A stretch of 64,000 nucleotides of DNA from Streptomyces europaeiscabiei (GCF_036346855.1 NZ_CP107841.1:8932001-8996000); one strand, 5' to 3'. Counted from the stretch's first letter, positions 52,812 through 63,707 are shown. Numbers and translations are program-made. The notes: a model not told the origin generated them from the letters alone.

Positions 52812-54251
52812 TTAGGCTTCGACCTCACCGCGGCCCTGTCCCCACAGCGTGTGGAACGACCCCTCCCGGTCCACCCTCCGGTACGTGTGCGCCCCGAAGA
52901 AGTCCCGCTGCCCCTGCGTGAGCGCCGCGGGCAACCGCTCGGCGCGCAGCGCGTCGTAGTACGCCAGCGCCGCCGCGAACCCGGGCGTCGGCACACCCTG
53001 ACGCGTCGCGGCCACCAGCACCTCGCGCCAGTCGTCCTGCGCCGCCGCGATCTCCTGGGCGAACGCGTCGTCGGAGAGCAGGCTCGGCAGGTCGGGCCGG
53101 GCGTCGTACGCGGCACGGATCCGGTCGAGGAAGGCCGCGCGGATGATGCAGCCGCCCCGCCAGATCGACGCCACCTTGCCGAGGTCGATGTTCCAGTCGT
53201 ACTCGTCACGGGCCGCGTCGATCTCGTGGAAGCCCTGGGTGTACGACACGATCTTGGAGGCGTACAGCGCCTGCTCGACCCGGTCGGCGAAGGCGCCCGC
53301 CTCGGCCGCGCTGAGCGGCGTGGCCCTGGGGCCGGCCAGCGAGCGGGAGGCGTCGCGCAGCGCGGCGTGGCCCGACAGGGAGCGCGCGAAGACGGCCTCG
53401 GCGATGCCGGAGACCGGAACGCCCAGGTCCAGCGCGATCTGGACGGTCCAGCGGCCGGTGCCCTTCTGCTCCGCCTGGTCGACGACCACGTCCACGAACG
53501 GCTTGCCGGTGGCGGCGTCCACGTGCGCCAGCACCTCGGCCGTGATCTCGATCAGATACGAGTCGAGCCGCCCGGTGTTCCAGGTACGGAAGATCTCCGC
53601 GATCTGCGCGGGGCTGTATCCGGCCACATCGCGCAGCAGTTGGTACGCCTCGCCGATCAGCTGCATGTCGGCGTACTCGATGCCGTTGTGGACCATCTTC
53701 ACGAAGTGCCCGGCGCCGTCCGGCCCCACGTGCGTGACGCACGGCGCGCCGTCGGAGGCCTTCGCGGAGATCTTCTCCAGCATCGGGCCGAGGGAGTCGT
53801 ACGACTCGACCGGGCCGCCCGGCATGATGCTCGGCCCGTTGAGCGCGCCCTCCTCGCCGCCGGAGATGCCGGCGCCGACGAAGTGGATGCCCTGGTCGCG
53901 CAGCGCGGCCTCCCGGCGGCGGGTGTCGGCGAAGTGCGCGTTGCCACCGTCGATGATCATGTCGCCGGGCTCCAGGAGCGGCGCGAACTCCTCGATCACC
54001 GCGTCCGTCGGCCCGCCCGCCTTCACCATGACGACCAGGCGCCGGGGCCTCTCCAGCGCCTGCACGAAGTCCTTGGCGGTCTCGGCCGCGATGAAGTCGC
54101 CCTCGTGCCCGTGCTCCTTGATCAGCGCGTGGGTCTTCGCCGCGGAGCGGTTGTGGACGGCGACCGTGTAGCCGTTGCGGGCGAAGTTGCGGGCGAGGTT
54201 GCTCCCCATGACCGCGAGGCCGGTGACGCCGATCTGGGCTGAAGTGCTCAT
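52812..54251 (-). CDS. gnd: 6-phosphogluconate dehydrogenase, decarboxylating
   Basis: This 479-residue enzyme of the pentose phosphate pathway oxidises and decarboxylates 6-phosphogluconate to ribulose 5-phosphate. The NADP-binding fold is IGVTGLAVMGSNLARNFARN with HNRSAAKTHAL. Substrate residues are in VGAGISGGEEGALNGPSIMP (SGG) and HFVKMVHNGIEYADMQLIGE (KxxxN). The C-terminal region has QAEQKGTGRWTVQIALDLG and SIWRGGCIIRAAFLDRIRAA. Length is exact for the homodimeric type. The start at 54251 has AGGAG at 8 nt; the longer upstream frame is not supported. Confidence 0.97.
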   Translation of the reverse strand: MSTSAQIGVTGLAVMGSNLARNFARNGYTVAVHNRSAAKTHALIKEHGHEGDFIAAETAKDFVQALERPRRLVVMVKAGGPTDAVIEEFAPLLEPGDMIIDGGNAHFADTRRREAALRDQGIHFVGAGISGGEEGALNGPSIMPGGPVESYDSLGPMLEKISAKASDGAPCVTHVGPDGAGHFVKMVHNGIEYADMQLIGEAYQLLRDVAGYSPAQIAEIFRTWNTGRLDSYLIEITAEVLAHVDAATGKPFVDVVVDQAEQKGTGRWTVQIALDLGVPVSGIAEAVFARSLSGHAALRDASRSLAGPRATPLSAAEAGAFADRVEQALYASKIVSYTQGFHEIDAARDEYDWNIDLGKVASIWRGGCIIRAAFLDRIRAAYDARPDLPSLLSDDAFAQEIAAAQDDWREVLVAATRQGVPTPGFAAALAYYDALRAERLPAALTQGQRDFFGAHTYRRVDREGSFHTLWGQGRGEVEA

Positions 54252-55686
<1,435 letters not shown>

Positions 55687-55710
55687 CGCGGTGCGGGAGG
55701 CCCGGACCCG

Positions 55711-55741
55711 GAGCGGGAGGCCCGGTCCGGGCCTCCCGCTC
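55711..55741. terminator. Bidirectional terminator, 15-bp arms
   Basis: GAGCGGGAGGCCCGG and its complement meet across one base between the convergent rpf and DMT genes. The last two bases reach into the DMT stop codon. Confidence 0.8.
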
Positions 55742-56858
55742 AGGATTTCACGCGGTCGCGGTGCCGGTCGAGAAGTGTCCTGGGCACGTACAGCTCGCCG
55801 TGGAACGGTTGCAGCAGCAGGCCGGGCGGTGCGTCGTCCTCGTCCGCCGCGCTCCTCCCCAGGAACGGGGCCGGTACGACCACGCGCTTGTCCAGGCCGA
55901 TGGCGTCGCCTGCGGCCGGGATCTCCGCGGTGCGCCGCGGAAGCCCCGCGAGCAGCTCCTCCAGGGCCAGGGACTGCCGGTCGGCGGCCGTGACCGGGGC
56001 TTCCTCGTCGGTCCGCTCGGCCCGGACCTCGTCGCCGAGGCGCTCGGTGGTCAGCAGGATCAGACCGCCCGCCGCGACGACGCCGCAGCCCAGCGCGAGG
56101 AGGGTGCCGGCCGTGCCGTAGCGGAACGTCTCGCCGAACATCGTGATGCCGACCGCGGCCGCCACCACCGGGTTCACCACGGTGAGCGTGGCGAGCGGGG
56201 CCGCGAGGCCGCCGCCCCGATAGGCGGCCTGGGACAGCAGCAGACCGGCCGTCGCGAAGACGCCTATGACCGCGAGGGTCGGCACGTCGGAGAGCGCGAC
56301 GCCGTCCGTCCAGTCGACGGCGACCGTCTTCGTGAAGACCGAGGACATGCCGAACGCGACACCGGAGGCGACCGCCAGCAGGATGCTGCGCACCGCCGGG
56401 TGCCGGTGCGCGGCGCGGCCCGCCACCATCAGTGCGGCCACCGCGCCACCGCTGACCACGGCCACCAGCACACGCTGGGTGGTGTCCAGCGACTGCACGT
56501 CGGCCGAGCCGACCAGGGAGAGCAGGCCCGCGAGACCCACCGTCGCCATGATCGCGCCCCGCCAGGCAGTCGCACCCGCCCTGCGGCCCACGAACAGAGC
56601 CGCCATGGGCAGGGCGAAGACGATGGTCAGCGCACCGAGCGGCTGCACCACGCTCAGGGGGCCGTAGGCCAGGGCCACCACGTGCAGCAGCCCACCGAGG
56701 CCGTTCAGTCCGACGGCGGCCCACCAGACCGGCCGGCGCAGCGGCGCGTAGGACGGGGCGGGGGAGGACACCGCGACACGCTCCTGGACGATCGCCCCGC
56801 CCGCGTACGCGACGGCGGAGACGAACGACAACAGTACGGACAACGCGAGGGCACTCAT
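55740..56858 (-). CDS. DMT/EamA-like multidrug or metabolite permease
   Basis: This is a 372-residue membrane protein with about nine to ten hydrophobic helices in two repeats: LALSVLLSFVSAVAYAGGAI, VWWAAVGLNGLGGLLHVVAL, YGPLSVVQPLGALTIVFALP in the first half; SGVAFGMSSVFTKTVAVDWT and ATLTVVNPVVAAAVGITMFG in the second. AYGPLSVVQPLGALTIVFAL and NPVVAAAVG are the EamA-like repeat motifs. A soluble tail of about 90 residues (after LLTTERLGDEV) is rich in charged residues and unusual for the family. GAGGAG precedes ATG 56858. Substrate unknown. Confidence 0.85.
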   Translation of the reverse strand: MSALALSVLLSFVSAVAYAGGAIVQERVAVSSPAPSYAPLRRPVWWAAVGLNGLGGLLHVVALAYGPLSVVQPLGALTIVFALPMAALFVGRRAGATAWRGAIMATVGLAGLLSLVGSADVQSLDTTQRVLVAVVSGGAVAALMVAGRAAHRHPAVRSILLAVASGVAFGMSSVFTKTVAVDWTDGVALSDVPTLAVIGVFATAGLLLSQAAYRGGGLAAPLATLTVVNPVVAAAVGITMFGETFRYGTAGTLLALGCGVVAAGGLILLTTERLGDEVRAERTDEEAPVTAADRQSLALEELLAGLPRRTAEIPAAGDAIGLDKRVVVPAPFLGRSAADEDDAPPGLLLQPFHGELYVPRTLLDRHRDRVKS

Positions 56859-57086
56859 GAGCTGCTCCTCAGCGAAGCGCGGGGGCTCCGGGCCCGGCGC
56901 GGTGAACGCTCGGCTTTCATAGTGACCACGATGCCTCGCGAAAGTGTTCGCGTCGTCGTACCTGAGCACTCAATGAGTCCTACTGCCGTTGGAGTACGAC
57001 GGGCCCACCGTCATACCCAGGGTGGGTGACACGGAGTGCAAGCCCACAGGTGAACACGCCCCCGGGCCCTGGTACTACTCGTCCTC

Positions 57087-57830
57087 GTGGATCACGACCC
57101 CGGCCTCGACGCCCTCTCGGCCCTCGGCGGTTTCTTCGTACTACGCACGGGCGAACCGCCGCACGGTCCCCTGCCCACCCTCGCGGAGGCCTATGCGGCA
57201 CGGGATGCCCATGTGGAAAGGGAGGTTTACGCGAATCCCGTAATTTTCCGTGTCCGGAAGGTCGCGCGGAGTGTGCGGGCGCCCGAACCGCGCGTGGCCG
57301 CCTCCATCGCCCACCTCGGTTTCGCCGCCCGCCTGTGGTCGGTGGCCCTCGGCGCGGCAGCCCTGTACGGCCGCGTCCTCGACCTGGACCCGGGCCTCCT
57401 GTGCTGGGACGCGGACGCGAGCGCCCCGGACGAGCTGTGGCTGACCGAGGTGCGGAGCCTGCCCGCCGAGCGGATCGGCGAGGTCGTACGGGACGGCCAC
57501 CTCGTACCGCTGGCGGCGGCTCTGCGCGCTCAACTGCCCGTCTCCGAGCGCCTGCTGTGGGGGAACGCGGCCTCTGCGCTGATGGGGGCGGTGCGCCAGA
57601 TCGACCACTGGGCCGCCGCCAACGGCCGTACGGAGGAAGCGAGTCGGGCCCGCGCGCTCGCCGCCGAGCTGTTCGCGCACCCCGCCCTGGCGGGCACGCT
57701 CGACCCGGTGACGTACCGCCGCCGCAGCTGCTGTCTCTACTACCGGCTGCCCGGCGGTGGCCTGTGCGGGGACTGCTGCTTCGACCGGCCGCCCGGCCCG
57801 CGGCCCCTCGGTGGCCGCCGCCGCACCTGA
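57087..57830 (+). CDS. FhuF-like (2Fe-2S) iron reductase
   Basis: This 247-residue protein has the C-terminal Fe-S signature of ferric siderophore reductases: RRSCCLYYRLPGGGLCGDCC (Cys-Cys-x10-Cys-x2-Cys). The N-terminal part contains ARDAHVEREVYANPVIFRVR and SIAHLGFAARLWSVALGAAA, seen in FhuF relatives. The protein would reduce Fe(III)-siderophores inside the cell. GTG 57087 is the start with no strong ribosome binding site. No siderophore gene is adjacent; the following gene is glgA, 116 bp away, and probably separate. Confidence 0.85.
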   Translation: MDHDPGLDALSALGGFFVLRTGEPPHGPLPTLAEAYAARDAHVEREVYANPVIFRVRKVARSVRAPEPRVAASIAHLGFAARLWSVALGAAALYGRVLDLDPGLLCWDADASAPDELWLTEVRSLPAERIGEVVRDGHLVPLAAALRAQLPVSERLLWGNAASALMGAVRQIDHWAAANGRTEEASRARALAAELFAHPALAGTLDPVTYRRRSCCLYYRLPGGGLCGDCCFDRPPGPRPLGGRRRT

Positions 57831-57946
57831 CCTCGTCGCCGCCGTGCCTGACCCCGGGAGAGCCACCGCGCGAAAATCGTGGTCTTCCCCAACCGACCCT
57901 TCTGGGTGACCATGTGGGAACCAGCCGCTGAGACAGGGGGTTCCGG

Positions 57947-59098
57947 GTGCGAGTCGGCCTGCTGACCCGGGAGTATCCGCCCGACGTCTACGGTGGCGCG
58001 GGTGTCCATGTCGAGTTCCTCGCCCGCGAGTTGAGGTCCCTCGTCGACCTGGACGTGCACTGCTGGGGCGAGGGGGCGGGCGGCGGCGTCGTACGCCACC
58101 GGCCCTGGTCCGCGCTCGACGGCGCCAACGACGCGCTGCGCACCTTCTCCGTGGACCTCTCCATCGCGGCCGGTCTCGAAGGCCGCGAACTGGTCCACTC
58201 GCACACCTGGTACGCCAACCTCGCCGGCCACTTCGGCAAGCTGCTGCACGGCATCCCGCACGTCGTGACCGCCCACTCGCTGGAGCCGCTTCGCCCCTGG
58301 AAGGCCGAGCAGCTGGGCGGCGGCTACGCCCTGTCCAGCTGGGCCGAGCGCACCGCCGTGGAGTCCGCCGACGCGGTGATCGCCGTGTCCGGCGCCATGC
58401 GCGACGACATCCTCGACTGCTATCCCGCCCTGGACCCGGCGAAGCTCCACGTCGTGCACAACGGCATCGACACCTCCCTCTACCGGCCGGACCACGGCAC
58501 GGACGTCCTCGGCCGCATCGGCATCGACACCGGCCGCCCGTACGTCCTCTTCGTCGGCCGCATCACCCGGCAGAAGGGCGTGCCCCACCTGCTGCGTGCC
58601 GTACGGGACATCGACCCGGCCGTGCAGGTCGTGCTCTGCGCGGGCGCACCCGACACCCCGGAGACAGACCAGGAGTTCCGCGACCTCTTCGCGGAACTGA
58701 GCCGCACGCGCGAGGGCCTGTTCTGGATCCCGCAGATGCTGCCGCGCCCGGATGTGATCCAGCTCCTCACGCACGCCGCGGTGTTCGTCTGCCCGTCGGT
58801 GTACGAGCCGCTGGGTATTGTCAACCTGGAGGCCATGGCCTGCGGCACGGCCGTGGTGGCCTCGCGGGTCGGCGGCATCCCGGAGGTCGTGGAGGACGGT
58901 GTCACGGGCCTCCTCGTGTCGGCCGAGGACGGCTTCGAGGACCGGCTGGCCCGGGCTCTCGACTCGGTGCTCGCCGATCCCCGGGCGGCCGCCCGTATGG
59001 GCGAGGCCGGACGGGAGCGGGTGGTGCGGGAGTTCGGCTGGGACGCGGTCGCCCGGCGGACGGTCCAGCTGTACGAGGAAGTCCTCAAACAGGGCTAG
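57947..59098 (+). CDS. glgA: Glycogen synthase (actinobacterial GT4 type)
   Basis: This 383-residue glycosyltransferase of the GT4 fold transfers glucose from ADP-glucose. N-terminal VGLLTREYPPDVYGGAGVHV with the acceptor loop, VHSHTWYANLAGHFGKLLHG, and C-terminal RPYVLFVGRITRQKGVPHLL, VFVCPSVYEPLGIVNLEAMA and VVASRVGGIPEVV are the donor-binding signature. In mycobacteria and streptomycetes this type (GlgA/GlgM) makes maltose-1-phosphate or alpha-glucan with GlgC. GTG 57947 is the start. glgC follows 71 bp downstream on the same strand. The last 25 bp of the gene are repeated just after its stop. Confidence 0.9.
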   Translation: MRVGLLTREYPPDVYGGAGVHVEFLARELRSLVDLDVHCWGEGAGGGVVRHRPWSALDGANDALRTFSVDLSIAAGLEGRELVHSHTWYANLAGHFGKLLHGIPHVVTAHSLEPLRPWKAEQLGGGYALSSWAERTAVESADAVIAVSGAMRDDILDCYPALDPAKLHVVHNGIDTSLYRPDHGTDVLGRIGIDTGRPYVLFVGRITRQKGVPHLLRAVRDIDPAVQVVLCAGAPDTPETDQEFRDLFAELSRTREGLFWIPQMLPRPDVIQLLTHAAVFVCPSVYEPLGIVNLEAMACGTAVVASRVGGIPEVVEDGVTGLLVSAEDGFEDRLARALDSVLADPRAAARMGEAGRERVVREFGWDAVARRTVQLYEEVLKQG

Positions 59099-59125
59099 TC
59101 GAGGAAGCCCTCAAGCAGGGCTGGC
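59076..59125. repeat. Short tandem duplication of the glgA 3' end
   Basis: GAGGAAGTCCTCAAACAGGG at the glgA end recurs as GAGGAAGCCCTCAAGCAGGG right after the TAG, offset by 25 bp, with two differences. It points to a local duplication in the glgA-glgC gap. Confidence 0.75.
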
Positions 59126-59169
59126 CAAGGAACAGGGTTCGGCACGAGCGGGCGTAGAGGGGCGGCGGG

Positions 59170-60390
59170 ATGCGGCGGGGTGGACCTTCGGTGCTGGGAA
59201 TCGTACTGGCGGGCGGGGAGGGCAAGAGGCTGATGCCCTTGACCGCCGACCGTGCGAAACCAGCCGTGACTTTCGGCGGAACGTATCGCCTGGTGGATTT
59301 CGTGCTCTCCAATCTCGTCAACGCGGACATTCTGCGCATCTGCGTGCTCACGCAGTACAAGTCGCACTCGCTGGACCGGCACATCACCACGACCTGGCGG
59401 ATGTCGAGCCTGCTGGGCAACTACGTCACCCCGGTCCCGGCGCAGCAGCGGCTGGGTCCGCGCTGGTACCTGGGCAGCGCGGACGCGCTGCTGCAGTCAC
59501 TGAACCTGGTGCACGACGAACAGCCGGAGTACGTCGCCGTGTTCGGCGCCGACCACGTCTACCGCATGGATCCCCGCCAGATGCTGGCGCAGCACATCGA
59601 GGGCGGCGCGGGCGTGACGGTGGCCGGCATCCGCGTGCCGCGCACGGAGTCGTCGTCCTTCGGTGTGATCACGCCCGGCTCCGACGGCCGGACCGTGGAG
59701 CGCTTCCTGGAGAAGCCGTCCGACCCGCCGGGCCTGGTCGACGATCCCGAATCCGTGTTCGCCTCGATGGGCAACTACATCTTCACCACCAAGGCCCTGG
59801 TGGAGGCGCTCCAGCGTGACGCCGAGGACGAGAGCTCCGTCCACGACATGGGCGGCTCGATCCTGCCCCAGCTCACCGACCGGGGCGAGGCGCAGCTGTA
59901 CGACTTCAGCGCCAACCACGTGCCCGGCGAGACCACCCGCGACCAGGGGTACTGGCGAGACGTCGGTTCGCTCGACGCCTACTACGACGCCCATATGGAC
60001 CTCATCGCCGAGCGCCCCGCCTTCAACCTCTTCAACCGCAGCTGGCCCATCTACACCAGCTCCGGCCAGCTCTCCCCGGCCCGCTTCAACGCGGGCGGCA
60101 TCGCCAGCGAGTCGATCATCAGTTCTGGCTGTCTGATCCGCGGCCAGGTGACCAGGTCCATCCTGTCGCCGGGTGTCGTCGTCGACCCGGGTGCGGTCGT
60201 CCAGGGCTCGGTCCTGCACGACAACGTCCACATCGGGCGGGGCGCGGTCGTCCGGGGGGCCGTGCTCGACAAGAACGTCCAGGTGCCCCCGGGGGCCACG
60301 ATCGGAGTCAACCCCGAACGGGACGCCGAGTTGTACACCGTCTCCAGGGGTGGAGTGATCGCCCTGGGGAAGGGGCAGCGGGTGTCTTAG
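59170..60390 (+). CDS. glgC: Glucose-1-phosphate adenylyltransferase
   Basis: This 406-residue enzyme makes ADP-glucose from glucose 1-phosphate and ATP, the first step of alpha-glucan synthesis. The nucleotide-binding N-terminus is [20 protein letters not shown] with [35 protein letters not shown] binds metal and substrate, and [11 protein letters not shown] and [11 protein letters not shown] are typical. The C-terminal left-handed beta helix ([24 protein letters not shown] repeats) closes it. ATG 59170 has GGGGCGG-type purines upstream. It follows glgA and is probably cotranscribed. Confidence 0.95.
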   Translation: MRRGGPSVLGIVLAGGEGKRLMPLTADRAKPAVTFGGTYRLVDFVLSNLVNADILRICVLTQYKSHSLDRHITTTWRMSSLLGNYVTPVPAQQRLGPRWYLGSADALLQSLNLVHDEQPEYVAVFGADHVYRMDPRQMLAQHIEGGAGVTVAGIRVPRTESSSFGVITPGSDGRTVERFLEKPSDPPGLVDDPESVFASMGNYIFTTKALVEALQRDAEDESSVHDMGGSILPQLTDRGEAQLYDFSANHVPGETTRDQGYWRDVGSLDAYYDAHMDLIAERPAFNLFNRSWPIYTSSGQLSPARFNAGGIASESIISSGCLIRGQVTRSILSPGVVVDPGAVVQGSVLHDNVHIGRGAVVRGAVLDKNVQVPPGATIGVNPERDAELYTVSRGGVIALGKGQRVS

Positions 60391-60429
60391 TCCGTCAGGG
60401 TGACCCCGGTGAACACAGATGTCCCATGC

Positions 60430-60455
60430 GTCCCACCTTCGCCAGGAGGTGGGAC
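60430..60455. terminator. glgC terminator, 9-bp stem
   Basis: GTCCCACCT pairs with AGGTGGGAC over TCGCCAGG, 40 bp past glgC. Confidence 0.7.
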
Positions 60456-60555
60456 GTAATCTGATGTTAACTGTGCGTAGCTTGATCGTACTTGACCGTA
60501 ATCGGCCAACAGCGATTGACTGCTGACTCACCCGTCGTCGACGCGAGGCAAGCCA

Positions 60556-61902
60556 TTGACTTCTGACCTGCTCGCCCCACTCGACCTTGCGTTCTGGAAC
60601 ATCGAGTCCGCCGAACATCCCATGCACCTGGCCGCCCTGGGCGTCTTCACCGCGAACTCGCCCACCGCGGGAGCCCACGCCGCCGAGCTGCTCGCCACGC
60701 GGGCCGCCGCGGTACCGGGGCTGCGGATGCGGATCCGGGACGTATGGCTCCCGGACGTACGGCTGCCGCTGGCGTTCGGCGGCGCGACCCGGGAGCCCGT
60801 CACCGACTTCGAGCCCTTCGACCACGTACGGCTGCACGCGCCGACCGCGGACTTCCACGAGGTGGCCGGCCGGCTGATGGAGCGCCCGCTGGAGCGCGGC
60901 CGCCCGCCGTGGGAGGCGCATGTGCTCCCCGGGGAGGACGGCACCTCCTTCGCCGTGCTGTTCAAGTTCCACCACGCCCTGGCCGACGGACTGCGGGCGC
61001 TGACGCTCGCCGCCGCCGTCATGGACCCCATCGACATGCCCGCGCCCCGGCCGCGCCCCGCGGAACCGCCGCGCGGCCTCCTTGACGAGGTGCGCAAGCT
61101 GCCCGGCCTGGTCCGGGGTACCTTCTCCGACCTCGGGCGCGCGCTCGACATCGGCGCCTCCGTCGCCCGCACCACGCTCGACGCGACCCTCGGCGCCCGG
61201 TCCTCCGCCGCGCTGACCTCCGAGGCCAGCGGCACCCGCCGTACCGCCGGGGTGCTCGTGGACCTCGACGACGTGCACCGGATCCGCAAGACCGTCGGCG
61301 GCACCGTCAACGACGTCCTCATCGCCGTGGTGGCGGGGGCGCTGCGGCGGTGGCTGGACGAGCGCGGGGACGGCAGCGAGGGGGTCGCGCCCCGGGCCCT
61401 GATCCCCGTCTCCAGGCGCCGCCCGCGTACGGCGCACCCGCAGGGCAACCGGCTCTCCGGGTACCTGATGAAACTGCCCGTGGACGACCCGGACCCGCTC
61501 GGGCGGTTGCGTACGGTGCGCGCGGCGATGGACCGCAACAAGGACGCCGGGCCCAACCGGGGCGCCGGCGCGGTCGCCCTCCTCGCGGATCATGTGCTGC
61601 CCCTCGGCCACCGGCTCGGCGGCCCGCTCGTCAGCCAGGCGGCCCGCCTCTGGTTCGACATCCTCGTCACCAGCGTCCCCCTGCCGAGCCTCGGCCTCCG
61701 CCTCGGCGGCTGCCCGCTCGCGGAGATCTACCCCCTGGCTCCGCTCGCCCACGGCCAGTCGCTCGCCGTGGCCGTCTCGACGTACCGGGGAAGCGTCCAC
61801 TACGGGCTGGTCGCCGACGCGGAGGCCGTTCCGGATCTGGAGCTGCTCTCCCGGGCGGTCACCCGGGAGGTCCAGGACCTGTTGGCGGCGTGTGAGCCGT
61901 GA
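60556..61902 (+). CDS. Wax ester synthase/diacylglycerol acyltransferase
   Basis: This 448-residue bifunctional acyltransferase of the WS/DGAT family makes triacylglycerol or wax esters from acyl-CoA. The catalytic HHxxxDG motif is KFHHALADGLRAL (His139, His140, Asp144). The N-terminal LLAPLDLAFWNIESAEHPMH, GTVNDVLIAVVAGALRRWLD and the C-terminal NRLSGYLMKLPVDDPDPLGR with LVTSVPLPS-like sequence complete the fold. The TTG start at 60556 has GAGG at about 7 nt; no better start is near. Streptomyces store TAG through such enzymes. It is alone between the glgC terminator and an inverted-repeat element. Confidence 0.92.
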   Translation: MTSDLLAPLDLAFWNIESAEHPMHLAALGVFTANSPTAGAHAAELLATRAAAVPGLRMRIRDVWLPDVRLPLAFGGATREPVTDFEPFDHVRLHAPTADFHEVAGRLMERPLERGRPPWEAHVLPGEDGTSFAVLFKFHHALADGLRALTLAAAVMDPIDMPAPRPRPAEPPRGLLDEVRKLPGLVRGTFSDLGRALDIGASVARTTLDATLGARSSAALTSEASGTRRTAGVLVDLDDVHRIRKTVGGTVNDVLIAVVAGALRRWLDERGDGSEGVAPRALIPVSRRRPRTAHPQGNRLSGYLMKLPVDDPDPLGRLRTVRAAMDRNKDAGPNRGAGAVALLADHVLPLGHRLGGPLVSQAARLWFDILVTSVPLPSLGLRLGGCPLAEIYPLAPLAHGQSLAVAVSTYRGSVHYGLVADAEAVPDLELLSRAVTREVQDLLAACEP

Positions 61903-61929
61903 CACGCCGGGGGTGACCGGAGAGTTCCT

Positions 61930-62112
61930 CGCCCCCGCCGCCCCTACCCGTCCCATCCCCAGGGGCTGTGCCCCCTTCGACCCCCGTCACAGACTCGGGG
62001 CTCCGCCCCGGACCACGTTCGCGCAGTTCCCCGCGCCCCTGAAAGGGGTGCGGCGGATGGGGGGCGAAGGGGCGCAGCCCGGGGGATGGGACGGGTAGGG
62101 GCGGCGGGGGCG
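61930..62112. repeat. Dispersed repeat, copy B, with 31-bp perfect inverted arms
   Basis: The arm at 61930-61960 (CGCCCCCGCCGCCCCTACCC onward) is perfectly inverted at 62082-62112. The interior contains the core shared with copy A at 42741 (CTCGGGGCTCCGCCCCGGAC) and a nested hairpin. The whole could fold into one long cruciform and may act as a terminator; it also resembles a small mobile inverted-repeat element. Confidence 0.85.
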
Positions 62113-62213
62113 GGAGCTGGTTTTTGGTGACCGGGGCCGCCGCTCCGTAGAATTCCGCGTTCGACGGCGGATGCGGTTGGCGCGCCGCACGGGATCAGGG
62201 AAGCGGCAGCGCG

Positions 62214-63707
62214 ATGACGGTGACAGAGGACGGTCCGGCGACCACGGACGAGGTCGTGCACGGCCCGGGCATCGATCCGGAGCGGCTCGCCGTGTGCCTC
62301 AGCGTGCTGGACGAGCTGGACAAGCTGGAGGTCGACCACCCCGACGCGATCGCGGTGCGCCGGGCGACGGCCGGTGTCTACCGCACGGTGAAGCAGCGCC
62401 GCCGCCAGGAACGCCGCGCCGCCAAGACCGCGCACGACAAGGCGGTCACGGAGTCCACCGCCACCGGCTCCGCCCAGCGGATCGACGACGAGACCGAGGG
62501 CATTCTCCCGTCGTCGGTGACCGAGGCCGGGAAGATCGCGGGGATACTCCAGCGCCCGCGCTCCTGCTACACCTGCAAGACCCGGTACGTCGAGGTCGAC
62601 TACTTCTACCACCAGCTCTGCGCCGACTGCGCCGCCCTGAACCGAGGCAAGCGCGACGTCCGCGCCGACCTCACCGGCAAGCGCGCCCTGCTCACCGGCG
62701 GCCGCGCCAAGATCGGCATGTACATCGCCCTGCGGCTGCTGCGCGACGGCGCGCACACCACGATCAGCACGCGTTTCCCGAAGGACGCCATCCGCCGCTT
62801 CAAGGCCATGGACGACTCGGCGGACTGGCTGCACCGCCTGGAGGTCGTCGGCATCGACCTGCGCGACCCGGCCCAGGCCGTCGCCCTCGCCGACCAGGTC
62901 GCCGAGGCGGGCCCCCTCGACATCCTCATCAACAACGCGACCCAGACCGTACGCCGCCTGCCCTCCGCCTACGCCGCCCTGGTCGAGGGGGAGAGCGCAC
63001 CGCTGCCCGCCGGCGAGCTGCCCGCGCACCACGTCATCGGCGCCTTCAACTCCGGCGCCGTGGACGGCCTGACCGCGCTGCCCGTCGGCATCAGCGGCCT
63101 CGACGCGCAGCAGGTCGCCGACCTCGCCCTGGTCGCGGGCAACGCCAGCGTCGCCCGGCACCTCGACGGCACCGCCATCGACGCGGGCGGCCTCGTTCCC
63201 GACGTGGTCGACAGCAACACCTGGGTGCAGACCATCGAGCAGATCTCCCCGGTGGAGCTGCTGGAGACCCAGCTGTGCAACTACACGGCGCCCTTCATCC
63301 TGATCAGCAAGCTCCGCCCGGCCATGGCCGAGGCCGCCAGGAAGGCGACCAGCAAGCGCGCGTACATCGTGAACGTCTCGGCGATGGAAGGCGTCTTCGG
63401 CCGTGGCTACAAGGGCGCGGGCCACCCGAACACCAACGCCGCCAAGGCCGCGATGAACATGGTCACACGGACCAGCGCCCAGGAGATGTTCCAGACCGAC
63501 GGCATCCTCATGACCTCGGTCGACACCGGCTGGATCACCGACGAGCGCCCCCACTTCGACAAGCTGCGCCTCGCCGACGAGGGCTTCCACGCCCCGCTCG
63601 ACCTCGTCGACGGCGCGGCCCGCGTCTACGACCCGGTGGTGCTCGGCGAGCAGGGCGAGGACGTGTACGGCGTCTTCCTGAAGGACTACGCGCCCGGCAA
63701 GTGGTGA
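62214..63707 (+). CDS. SDR-family protein with N-terminal CxxC zinc ribbon
   Basis: This 497-residue protein has an N-terminal region of about 115 residues, helical and charged (TVKQRRRQERRAAKTAHDKA). A CxxC..CxxC ribbon follows (CYTCKTRYVEVDYFYHQLCA, DC), then a short-chain dehydrogenase fold. The cofactor site is KRALLTGGRAKIGMYIALRL, then DILINNATQT and the active-site strand YIVNVSAMEG. The canonical YxxxK is altered: GHPNTNAAKAAMN has Thr four residues before the Lys. VDTGWITDERP and the end GVFLKDYAPGKW follow. Similar proteins occur widely in eukaryotes and actinobacteria, function unknown. ATG 62214 lacks a strong ribosome binding site. Confidence 0.85.
   Translation: MTVTEDGPATTDEVVHGPGIDPERLAVCLSVLDELDKLEVDHPDAIAVRRATAGVYRTVKQRRRQERRAAKTAHDKAVTESTATGSAQRIDDETEGILPSSVTEAGKIAGILQRPRSCYTCKTRYVEVDYFYHQLCADCAALNRGKRDVRADLTGKRALLTGGRAKIGMYIALRLLRDGAHTTISTRFPKDAIRRFKAMDDSADWLHRLEVVGIDLRDPAQAVALADQVAEAGPLDILINNATQTVRRLPSAYAALVEGESAPLPAGELPAHHVIGAFNSGAVDGLTALPVGISGLDAQQVADLALVAGNASVARHLDGTAIDAGGLVPDVVDSNTWVQTIEQISPVELLETQLCNYTAPFILISKLRPAMAEAARKATSKRAYIVNVSAMEGVFGRGYKGAGHPNTNAAKAAMNMVTRTSAQEMFQTDGILMTSVDTGWITDERPHFDKLRLADEGFHAPLDLVDGAARVYDPVVLGEQGEDVYGVFLKDYAPGKW

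Noticed and set aside
59497..61956. Minus-strand ORF of 819 codons opposite glgC and WS/DGAT
   Set aside because: Val/Gly/Arg-rich antisense shadow with no motifs.
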